A stretch of 64,000 bases of DNA from NCBI GenBank assembly GCA_050486405.1, contig JBJHDF010000010.1, positions 1 to 64,000 on the forward strand, given 5' to 3'. Shown here piece after piece: positions 1-5,933 of the stretch (its first letter is position 1; every line of letters begins with the position of its first letter). This stretch comes from JBJHDF01 sp050486405 (GTDB lineage: Bacteria > Pseudomonadota > Gammaproteobacteria > Pseudomonadales > Cellvibrionaceae). Made by a program: the position numbers and the translations under genes. The notes below the pieces were generated by a model that was not told the origin of the DNA, made no database searches, and saw only the letters and a list, made by a program, of their open reading frames with translations.

Positions 1-607
1 GCACCGCCCGCCGCAGCCCCTGATTGCGCTCGACAGCGGCTTTATCGGAATCACCGCCGGTTAACGCAATTATTTTTACCGCATCGCCATCACCCTGAGC
101 GCCCTGCTGTACACTTTGAATGAGCTGCGTAGCGACCAGGTAACCCACTTCCGCATCCGGGGGCGTAATCTGACCCAACCAGCGAGAAAACTTGTCCGAG
201 GCGTCCTTAACCCTGTCTTCAGGCAGACCGGCATTGATCAGCACGGTAGCCACACCCGCAGATTCCGCGCGCGGTAGCAGCTCCAGAGATAACTCGGCCG
301 AGCCGGTAAAGATCAGTCCGTCGGGCAACTGCTCCTGGCTGAACAACTCGTCCAGCACCGAATGCAGCGCGTCGGCATCGGCCAGGTAGCGAGCCGACAA
401 ATCAACTCCCAAACTCGTCGCGGCGGCGTCAGCCGCATCTTCGACCGCTTGCCAGAACGGGTTGCTATCACTGCCGATGGTGAGAAGCACGAGCCGTAGC
501 TGTTCTGAATCCTGAACGTCAGGTACCACAGCCGCTGCCGAAGTGCCACCGGAGCCGAGGGGAGATAGCAGCATTATCACCAACAGGCTCTTAAACAAAG
601 CGTGCAT
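1..607 (-). CDS. Periplasmic binding protein-like (partial, 3' end outside window)
   Basis: The frame is open from an ATG at 607 to the window edge (202 codons), so the C-terminus is missing. The first ~26 residues form a signal-peptide-like segment (MHALFKSLLVIMLLSP, then small residues and AAA). After it comes a type 1 periplasmic-binding fold beginning LRLVLLTIGSDSNPFWQAVE, as in sugar/LacI-type substrate-binding proteins, with a later TGGDSDKAAVERNQGLRRAV segment typical of that fold. The ligand cannot be told; it could serve an ABC transporter or a sensor system encoded beyond the edge. It starts 52 bp after the hsdM stop on the same strand, but its function does not obviously belong to the restriction locus. 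Confidence 0.7.
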   Translation of the reverse strand, partial: MHALFKSLLVIMLLSPLGSGGTSAAAVVPDVQDSEQLRLVLLTIGSDSNPFWQAVEDAADAAATSLGVDLSARYLADADALHSVLDELFSQEQLPDGLIFTGSAELSLELLPRAESAGVATVLINAGLPEDRVKDASDKFSRWLGQITPPDAEVGYLVATQLIQSVQQGAQGDGDAVKIIALTGGDSDKAAVERNQGLRRAV

Positions 608-659
608 GACGATTTCCGTGGTAATCTTTAGAGGTGCTGTTTGGTCATTGGTAGACAAT

Positions 660-2147
660 CTACTTCCCCAACCCAGCCAATACCGCCCGAAAACTCTCCA
701 GCCCGGCCTCCAGGTTCTCGATGATCTCCTCGGCCAGCTCATCCGGCTCAGGCAGATTATCCAGGTCGGTCAGGCTTTTGTCTTTCAGCCAGAACACGTC
801 CAGGCTGGTTTTATCCCGGGCGATCAGCTCTTCGTAGCTGTACTTGCGCCAGCGGCCTTCGGGATTCTTTTCAGCATGCCAGGTTGCTTTGCGCTTGTGG
901 CGATTTTGTGGGTTGTAGCATTTGATGAACTCGGCCAAGTCGTCAAAGCGAAGCGGCTTTTTCTTGAGAGTATGGTGGATATTGGTGCGGTAGTCGTAAA
1001 ACCAGACCTCCTTCGTCCACGCCTTTGGGCTGGCAGGCTGATTGTCAAAAAATAATACGTTGGCCTTAACACCATGGGCGTAAAAAATGCCGGTGGGCAA
1101 ACGTAAAATGGTATGTAGATCAGTATTTTCCAGCAGCTTCTTGCGAATGGTTTCACCCGCACCACCTTCAAACAATACGTTATCCGGCACCACTACCGCT
1201 GCCTTACCGGTGGTTTTCAGCATGGTGCGAATATGCTGTACAAAGTTGAGCTGCTTGTTTGACGTCGTCGCCCAAAAATCCTGCCGGTTGTAGGTTAAGT
1301 CATCCGTTTCCTGCTCGCCCTCTTCATTGGTAAAGCTCATGGAGCTTTTTTTGCCAAAAGGCGGGTTGGCCAGCACATAGTCAAAACTCTGTGGGCTTTG
1401 AGTAACCAGGGCATCATTGGGCGATACCAGGCTTTCGCCGTCAATTTCGCCAATATTGTGCAAAAACATATTCATCAGGCACATGCGGCGAGTATTGGCG
1501 ACGATTTCGTTGCCGTAAAACGTCTTGTTCTTCAGAAAGGCTTTTTGCCCTTTGTCCAGCTTGTAATTGTTCGGATTGGTCAAAAAATCGTAAGCCGATA
1601 AAAAGAAACCGCCGGTACCACAGGCGGGGTCGGCGATGGTCTTTTTCGGCTCTGGCCGAATACACTCCACCATGGCGCGGATTAATGCGCGGGGCGTAAA
1701 GTACTGGCCAGCCCCGGATTTGGTATCCTCGGCGTTCTTTTCCAATAGGCCTTCGTAGATATCGCCTTTAACATCGGCATCCATCACCGTCCACTGGGTG
1801 CTGTCCACCATGGCAATTAAACGGGCCAGTTTGGCCGGGTCCTGGATCTTGTTCTGAGCCTTGGTAAATATTTGCCCGAGCATGCCTTTCTTGGTGCCCA
1901 GCGCCAGCAATAGCTCGATATAGTGAACTTCCAGCTCTGCGCCGGTTTTGCGCTTGAGGGTGGACCAGGAGTATTTTTTGGGAATCCCCACATCACGGTT
2001 GTGAGGCGGCGCGGCGTACTCATCGGCCATTTTCAGAAAAATCAGGTAGGTCAGTTGCTCCAGGTAGTCACCGTAGCCGACACCGTCGTCGCGCAGGGTG
2101 GTACAGAAACTCCAGACTTTGGAAATAATGGGGGCCGTAGGGCTCAT
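660..2147 (-). CDS. hsdM: Type I restriction-modification DNA methyltransferase subunit HsdM
   Basis: This is an N6-adenine methyltransferase of 495 aa, normal length for HsdM. The N-terminal helical HsdM_N domain (about 1-140) is followed by SAM motif I, DPACGTGGF, at about 173-181 and the catalytic NPPF motif at 261-264. It should form the M2S core with HsdS and methylate adenines in a bipartite target, protecting host DNA from HsdR. The ATG overlaps the end of the upstream fic gene by 4 bp (ATGA), implying translational coupling. It lies about 6.7 kb from the hsdS end instead of adjoining hsdS, which is unusual and suggests that the locus was rearranged or filled with extra genes. Function is confident from motifs; the target sequence is unknown. 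Confidence 0.96.
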   Translation of the reverse strand: MSPTAPIISKVWSFCTTLRDDGVGYGDYLEQLTYLIFLKMADEYAAPPHNRDVGIPKKYSWSTLKRKTGAELEVHYIELLLALGTKKGMLGQIFTKAQNKIQDPAKLARLIAMVDSTQWTVMDADVKGDIYEGLLEKNAEDTKSGAGQYFTPRALIRAMVECIRPEPKKTIADPACGTGGFFLSAYDFLTNPNNYKLDKGQKAFLKNKTFYGNEIVANTRRMCLMNMFLHNIGEIDGESLVSPNDALVTQSPQSFDYVLANPPFGKKSSMSFTNEEGEQETDDLTYNRQDFWATTSNKQLNFVQHIRTMLKTTGKAAVVVPDNVLFEGGAGETIRKKLLENTDLHTILRLPTGIFYAHGVKANVLFFDNQPASPKAWTKEVWFYDYRTNIHHTLKKKPLRFDDLAEFIKCYNPQNRHKRKATWHAEKNPEGRWRKYSYEELIARDKTSLDVFWLKDKSLTDLDNLPEPDELAEEIIENLEAGLESFRAVLAGLGK

Positions 2148-3304
2148 GCTTTAACATCCTCAAACAAGGCTATATAGGGTTCATAACGGAAACGACGATT
2201 GCGGTTTTGCCCAGTGATTTCCCGCACCAGACCCAGCTCCACCAAGCGTGCCACCAGATTATTGGCGGCAGCGTAACTGTTGCCGGTGATCTGCACAATG
2301 TCCTTCACTGACACGATCGGGCGCTCGTACATGGAGTCCAGCACCCGATGACCATTGCCGGCAGAATAGCCAAACTTGTCCGCGATCAAAGCGCGGTGCT
2401 GCTCGCGCAGCAACAAAATACTGCGCGCAGTGTCTGTGGCCTGCTGGCTGACGCTGACAATTCCGCGCAAGAAGAATCGCAGCCAGGCCTCCCAATCACC
2501 CGTATCCCGAATCGCCTGCAAATGTTCATAGTAGGCTTGCCGCTCTTGTTTGAAATAATGAGAAAGATAGAGCACCGGCTTTTGCAGAACACCAGCCTCG
2601 GACAGCAACAACCCGATCAACAAACGGCCGATACGTCCGTTTCCGTCCAGAAAGGGATGAATTGTTTCAAACTGGGCGTGGGCCAAACCGATCTTGATCA
2701 ACAGAGGCAGGCTCTGGTCGTAGTGCAGGAACTTTTCCAGGTCGGACAGCGCCTGCCCCACCTCATGCGGTGGCGGCGGAACAAAGATGGCCTCGTTCAA
2801 CGTGCAACCCGCAGGCCCGATCCAGTTTTGGGTGCGGCGAGGCTCGCCGGGTGTCAAATGACTGCCGCGAGCGCCTTGCATCAGCCGCGCGTGAATCTCA
2901 CAAAACAGCCGTACCGACACCGGCAACTCGGGCAGACGCTCCAGCCCCAACCGCAGAGCGGCGATGTAATTCAACACCTCACGCACGTCGGATGGGCGCT
3001 GCTTGTCCAGAATACGCGCCTCTGCCGCCAGTACATCCTGTAGCGAACTCTGGGTTCCTTCAATCTGGCTCGACAGCACCGCCTCCTTGCGTACATACAT
3101 AAAAACAAACAGGTCAGGATTGGGCAGCGTCGTAATGGAGCCATCCAACCGCCCCAGGGCGCGGTCGGCGGACGACAACAACCCCTGTAATTCACCGTCC
3201 AGCATAATGGCCGGTGCCGGAGGAAGAGGTGTGGGAATGAAGGCACGATAGCCCGCCTGCTGGCGGATATAGCGCCCGGCCCGGTTGTTATAGGCAGTAT
3301 TCAC
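2144..3304 (-). CDS. Fic family protein (probable AMP-transferase) with Fic_N domain
   Basis: This is a 386-aa Fic protein. The active-site loop HPFLDGNGRIGR at 216-227 carries all the catalytic residues (His, Asp, Asn, Arg) expected for AMPylation of a target protein. An N-terminal helix contains SSQIEG at 78-83, matching the [S/T]xxxE[G/N] inhibitory motif of self-inhibited (class II) Fic proteins. A winged-helix region fills the C-terminus (about 300-386). The start is a GTG at 3304. The last codons overlap the hsdM ATG by 4 bp, so the two are likely co-expressed. Fic genes are common riders in type I restriction loci; whether this one modifies restriction subunits or another protein cannot be told. 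Confidence 0.93.
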   Translation of the reverse strand: MNTAYNNRAGRYIRQQAGYRAFIPTPLPPAPAIMLDGELQGLLSSADRALGRLDGSITTLPNPDLFVFMYVRKEAVLSSQIEGTQSSLQDVLAAEARILDKQRPSDVREVLNYIAALRLGLERLPELPVSVRLFCEIHARLMQGARGSHLTPGEPRRTQNWIGPAGCTLNEAIFVPPPPHEVGQALSDLEKFLHYDQSLPLLIKIGLAHAQFETIHPFLDGNGRIGRLLIGLLLSEAGVLQKPVLYLSHYFKQERQAYYEHLQAIRDTGDWEAWLRFFLRGIVSVSQQATDTARSILLLREQHRALIADKFGYSAGNGHRVLDSMYERPIVSVKDIVQITGNSYAAANNLVARLVELGLVREITGQNRNRRFRYEPYIALFEDVKA

Positions 3305-3362
3305 AATGGGCTCGCCGGCAATCTATGTTATATCCTGAGTTTAATATAGGGCACTACTGGGG

Positions 3363-3781
3363 TTATATGCAAGCCAGGATTAACTTGTTCAACCCCTGTT
3401 GAGCCAAGCGGTGCTCATTGAGGCTGTAGCCCTGGGTGAGGTGCTCGCGCAGCACGCGGGTGGCCCACTGGCGAAATTGCACACCTCGCAAAGATTTGAT
3501 CCTATAACCTACAGAGATAATGACATCTAAATTGTAGTAGCGGGTTTTATTTTGGTTGCCGTCAGACGCAGTAGTCAAGGAATCCTTGACTACTGAATTC
3601 TCAACCAATTCGCCTTCTTTGAAAATATTCCGAATATGTAAGCTGATGTTTTGCTTGGTTTTTTCAAAAAGCTCTACCATCTGCGCCTGGGTCACCCACC
3701 AAGCCCACCCGGCAAACAAAGCGGCTGGGGGTTTGCCAGGATAGAGAGCTTTACTTCACCATCATGGAGAGCAATAAGCAT
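3363..3781 (-). pseudogene. RhuM-family remnant (frameshifted and C-terminally truncated)
   Basis: Downstream of a TTG at 3719, 118 codons read as the conserved RhuM N-terminal region (VTQAQMVELFEKTKQNISLH, later FYNLDVIISVGYR-like and QFRQWATRVL-like stretches). RhuM proteins are about 340 aa; this one ends at LNKLILACI, so roughly two thirds is missing. The expected extreme N-terminus (HDGEVKLSI) is visible just upstream, but in another frame, beginning at an ATG at 3779-3781. A 33-bp inverted-repeat hairpin (3708-3740) sits at the break. An intact relative lies at 13741-14793. I read this as a decayed copy left in the restriction island. Confidence 0.7.
3708..3740. repeat. Short inverted repeat at the rhuM break
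   Basis: CCCGGCAAAC and GTTTGCCAGG form 10-bp arms with one mismatch around a 13-bp centre. It lies exactly where the rhuM remnant changes reading frame, so it may be a small palindromic insertion or the scar of one. Confidence 0.5.
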
Positions 3782-3831
3782 CAAAGCGGCTATCTCATAA
3801 ACCCCAACTTATCTCCAGTCAGCACTTTTTT

Positions 3832-3862
3832 CTGTAAATACATACACTGTCTGTATTTACAG
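3832..3862. promoter_or_regulatory. 11-bp perfect inverted repeat with embedded LexA-like box
   Basis: The arms CTGTAAATACA and TGTATTTACAG pair perfectly around a 9-base centre. The right half contains CTGTCTGTATTTACAG (3847-3862), which fits the gammaproteobacterial LexA pattern CTGT-N8-ACAG. It could be an SOS operator, a recombinase or replication-protein site, or a terminator-like hairpin. The sequence alone does not decide. Confidence 0.45.
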
Positions 3863-3886
3863 GTTAGCAATTACTCACGAATAACG

Positions 3887-3906
3887 TTATGCACAGGTTA
3901 TGCACA
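3887..3906 (+). other. Two tandem DnaA-box-like repeats
   Basis: TTATGCACA occurs at 3887-3895 and again at 3898-3906, an 11-bp period. Both match the DnaA-box consensus TTATNCACA. A third box lies at 4031-4039, and AT-rich stretches (TATATATA near 3970 and TTTATATATTG near 4000) sit between. This resembles a small origin or a DnaA-controlled promoter; no replication gene is present nearby. Confidence 0.45.
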
Positions 3907-4030
3907 AAACTGCTACTTGCAAAAAAAGAAAAACCACAATATCTTGTAGCTTCGCAAGGGGTTAAGCCTATATATAGTAGTGAGTGCGGTCGGTGCGTTT
4001 ATATATTGACCGCCGTATTGGCTTGCTCAA

Positions 4031-4039
4031 TGTGGATAA
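4031..4039 (-). other. Consensus DnaA box (TTATCCACA on minus strand)
   Basis: TGTGGATAA on the plus strand is the reverse complement of the strongest DnaA box. It lies 125 bp from the tandem pair at 3887-3906. A single box would be unremarkable, but three in about 150 bp stand out. Confidence 0.45.
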
Positions 4040-4047
4040 CTGGAAGG

Positions 4048-4076
4048 CCGCCACCGGGGTTTATCCCCGGTGGCGG
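4048..4076. repeat. Strong 12-bp GC-rich hairpin
   Basis: CCGCCACCGGGG and CCCCGGTGGCGG are perfectly complementary around a TTTAT loop. There is no following T-run, so it is not a classic intrinsic terminator. It sits between the DnaA-box-like sites and the candidate structured RNA. Confidence 0.6.
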
Positions 4077-4097
4077 GGTACGCACGGAGCCTAAATA

Positions 4098-4214
4098 GCG
4101 ACAGGAAACCCCACTTAAGCAACCGATACGCAAGTCGCATTGTCATATTGGTCGCTCAAGTTGAATTAGTCAATAAACCAATCTGTGGTTTATTAGGGGT
4201 TTTCCTGTCTTTTT
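4098..4214 (+). ncRNA. Candidate structured RNA / leader ahead of the two small genes
   Basis: GACAGGAAACCCC (4100-4112) is complementary to GGGGTTTTCCTGTC (4196-4209) apart from one extra base, closing an ~85-nt interior. That interior holds a perfect 9-bp hairpin, AATAAACCA/TGGTTTATT (4172-4194). A T-run (TCTTTTT) follows the closing stem immediately, as in an intrinsic terminator. GCGAC at 4098-4102 can instead pair with GTCGC at 4133-4137 or 4151-4155, which would compete with the closing stem. This is a paper prediction of a small RNA or an attenuator-like leader; no family was recognised. Confidence 0.35.
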
Positions 4215-4242
4215 GAACGGCAATACAGGAGGACCTTGTCCT

Positions 4243-4461
4243 ATGCCAAACTACATCCTTAACCAAAACCCTCAACCAAATGGCGACCACGAAGTTCATG
4301 TCGATAATGGTACATGCGCGCACATGCCATTACCTCAAAATCGAATTGCTCTTGGCTTGCACTCCAATTGCTGGTCAGCAGTTGCCACCGCCAAAGCTCA
4401 TTATCCCTTCAAACGGATTGATGGATGTTATTGGTGTTCTAACCCTTGCCATACAAGCTGA
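4243..4461 (+). CDS. Small cysteine-rich conserved protein, function unknown
   Basis: The ATG at 4243 is preceded by a strong AGGAGGA Shine-Dalgarno 8 bases upstream, which decides this start over an upstream in-frame ATG. The product is 72 aa with five cysteines (25, 43, 62, 65, 69) and a C-terminal GCYWCSNPCHTS, suggesting a small metal-binding fold. I recognise the overall pattern (NxNPQxNGDHEVH near the start, CYxC...CHTS at the end) as a conserved uncharacterised family, often seen beside a DUF3892-type gene as here, but its function is not known to me. No signal peptide or membrane segment is visible. Confidence 0.75.
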   Translation: MPNYILNQNPQPNGDHEVHVDNGTCAHMPLPQNRIALGLHSNCWSAVATAKAHYPFKRIDGCYWCSNPCHTS

Positions 4462-4473
4462 GGAGGAAGATAT

Positions 4474-4680
4474 ATGGCCAAAATTATCGGTCGCAGAGAT
4501 GGCCCAGGGGGCCGAAATGAACACTATGACGTAGGCAACAGAAAAAATGTTGCTCGCCCAGTGGTTGTTAGAGAAGTAGAACGGGGTATGCACCCCGGAA
4601 AACATATCTACGAGATCAATGGTCAGAAATTTGTCAGAGACAATCCTGATGACTCTACCAGAGATAACGTAAACCGTTAA
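4474..4680 (+). CDS. DUF3892-like small protein
   Basis: This 68-aa product starts MAKIIGRRDGPGGRNEHYDV and ends YVRDNP-like (FVRDNPDDSTRDNVNR), which fits the DUF3892 family. A GGAGGA ribosome-binding site precedes the ATG. It begins 12 bp after the cysteine-rich gene on the same strand, so the two are probably one transcript. A basic, glycine-rich N-terminal half and an acidic tail suggest a small soluble, possibly nucleic-acid-binding protein; that is inference. These are the only plus-strand genes in the restriction island, and may be a passenger module. Confidence 0.75.
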   Translation: MAKIIGRRDGPGGRNEHYDVGNRKNVARPVVVREVERGMHPGKHIYEINGQKFVRDNPDDSTRDNVNR

Positions 4681-4694
4681 TTAAACCCATCTAT

Positions 4695-4716
4695 TAGGGA
4701 GGCCACAACCTCCCTA
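4695..4716 (+). terminator. Hairpin after the small gene pair
   Basis: TAGGGAGG and CCTCCCTA form a perfect 8-bp stem around CCACAA, 14 bases after the DUF3892 gene's stop. It is followed by C-rich rather than T-rich sequence, so terminator activity is plausible but not typical. Confidence 0.4.
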
Positions 4717-4775
4717 TACCCCCCCAGACTTTAGACACGAGGGAGATGATATTTATTAAAGATATTGACTAACTA

Positions 4776-4790
4776 CCGAGAATTTCTCGG
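4776..4790. repeat. 15-base palindrome
   Basis: CCGAGAATTTCTCGG reads the same on both strands apart from its centre base. GAATTTCT is then directly repeated at 4791-4798. The role is unknown; it may be an operator for a lost gene. Confidence 0.4.
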
Positions 4791-5059
4791 GAATTTCTTT
4801 ATCATCCATTTTAAGTACTTCGGCTGATAAAAATATTACTTATTTCCTATGACGCTTTCCTCTATAGCCAACCGTAACTGGCCTTCCGTAGGCGACAATA
4901 GTCTGATCATAGAAATGTTTAATTCTGCACAGACAATTCGAGCATTGCTCAACTCTTCCGATGAAATTTCTTCAACATTATGAAGATTTTTGGGTGCTTC
5001 TCGTGCTTCTAATCTTGATACGACGATGGCAGAAGGCGCCTCTATAAGAATAACGGAAA

Positions 5060-5218
5060 TTATTCGCAGGCGCTTATAAATACTACGACGCCCTCGACCA
5101 GGTTTCGAAGTTGCGAGAGAACATTCAGTAAAAGCAATTCTCGTTGATCGGCGAGTGAATCGATATTTTGACAGATCGCCCTGTCAGCGTTCTGAATTTT
5201 GGCTCTGACTGTAGCCAT
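5060..5218 (-). pseudogene. Possible N-terminal remnant of a HEPN-type protein
   Basis: An ATG at 5218 opens 52 codons, MATVRAKIQNADRAICQNID, continuing as a helical, QLRNLVEG-containing segment. This resembles the beginnings of HEPN-like defence proteins (ADRA-CQNID...L-QNVLSQLRNLVE pattern recalled from that group). It stops at TAA 5060-5062, soon after the conserved part, so only a stub remains. The resemblance is by memory and short; it could be a genuine tiny gene or chance. Confidence 0.35.
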
Positions 5219-5351
5219 CAATTATCAGACCTCACAAAGCTTAAAAGGTCGTGGACGCCCTTCTCTCCCCGCGAGGAACAAGCCTACCCCGCTACTGCTA
5301 TCTATCGATCTAGATCATATTTGGGCTTGCACCTGACGCCTGTCTACTGGC

Positions 5352-5846
5352 TCATTCAGCCTGTATGTAACCATCCCAATTTTGCATTAAGAACCCTCGA
5401 ATACCCATAGCCATATTGCATGGGGGATATAGAGCCTTGAACTGCTGCTCGGCTTCAATAAAGCTGGATTGTGCGATAAGCCCTTGCTTAGCGAGAAAAA
5501 GCAACGCGATACCAGCAGAACGACTCATCCCCTGATTGCAGTGTACAAGCACCTGTTTGCCGGCTTTCAAGCTTTGCTCAATAAACAACAAGGCAGCATC
5601 GATGATTTCCTTCGGAATATATGCCGGGTTATCCACATCGACTATGTTCAAGATCAAACGATTACCCCTGGTGGCTATCAAATATTCCGGATGGCCTTTG
5701 GGCGCACCACGTCCCGAATAGCTAAGAGCCTGTCTATGGTAGGGTTCCTTGCAGGCATGGACCACACACCAATCATCGGAAAATTGTACTTTGCTTTCAT
5801 AAGCCGACTGATCGCCAACAAAAAGATTATTTGCTACTTCGATCAT
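5352..5846 (-). CDS. Dual-specificity/tyrosine phosphatase-like protein
   Basis: The product is 164 aa from the ATG at 5846 (MIEVANNLFVGDQSAYE), chosen over an upstream in-frame GTG because AGAGGG lies 6-7 bases before it. HCNQGMSRSAG matches the HCxxGxxRS(A/T) catalytic loop of cysteine phosphatases, with nucleophile Cys and phosphate-binding Arg both present. The N-terminal LFVGD-like strand and the IVDVDNP region, where a general-acid Asp is expected, are typical of dual-specificity phosphatases. It follows trlF by 87 bp on the same strand, so co-transcription is likely. The substrate is unknown; a phosphoprotein, nucleotide or RNA end are all possible. Confidence 0.85.
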   Translation of the reverse strand: MIEVANNLFVGDQSAYESKVQFSDDWCVVHACKEPYHRQALSYSGRGAPKGHPEYLIATRGNRLILNIVDVDNPAYIPKEIIDAALLFIEQSLKAGKQVLVHCNQGMSRSAGIALLFLAKQGLIAQSSFIEAEQQFKALYPPCNMAMGIRGFLMQNWDGYIQAE

Positions 5847-5933
5847 TAGATAACCCTCTGTAGGTGGAGTAAGCCCGCGCACCTAAACAGGTATAGCAAG
5901 GGTGCAAAATCATCAATATCAGATACCGGAGGT

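Larger units (their letters stand above)
4681..5351. other. Long stretch without an intact gene
   Basis: Apart from the hairpin at 4695-4716, the palindrome at 4776-4790 and the minus-strand remnant at 5060-5218, nothing convincing is coded here. A second minus-strand frame is open from about 5214 down to a TAA at 4836-4838 but lacks a usable start; its last ~60 codons are hydrophilic and match nothing I know. The AT-rich, mixed content looks like decayed accessory DNA. Confidence 0.5.

Noticed and set aside
4280..4534. Alternative plus-strand frame over the two small genes
   Set aside because: It has no ribosome-binding site and straddles two genes that have strong ones.
4836..5214. Open minus-strand frame downstream of the HEPN-like stub
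   Set aside because: It has no usable start codon and no similarity that I can recognise; mentioned only as possible debris.
5168..5410. Plus-strand 80-codon frame
   Set aside because: It has no ribosome-binding site or recognisable sequence and overlaps the phosphatase 3' end.
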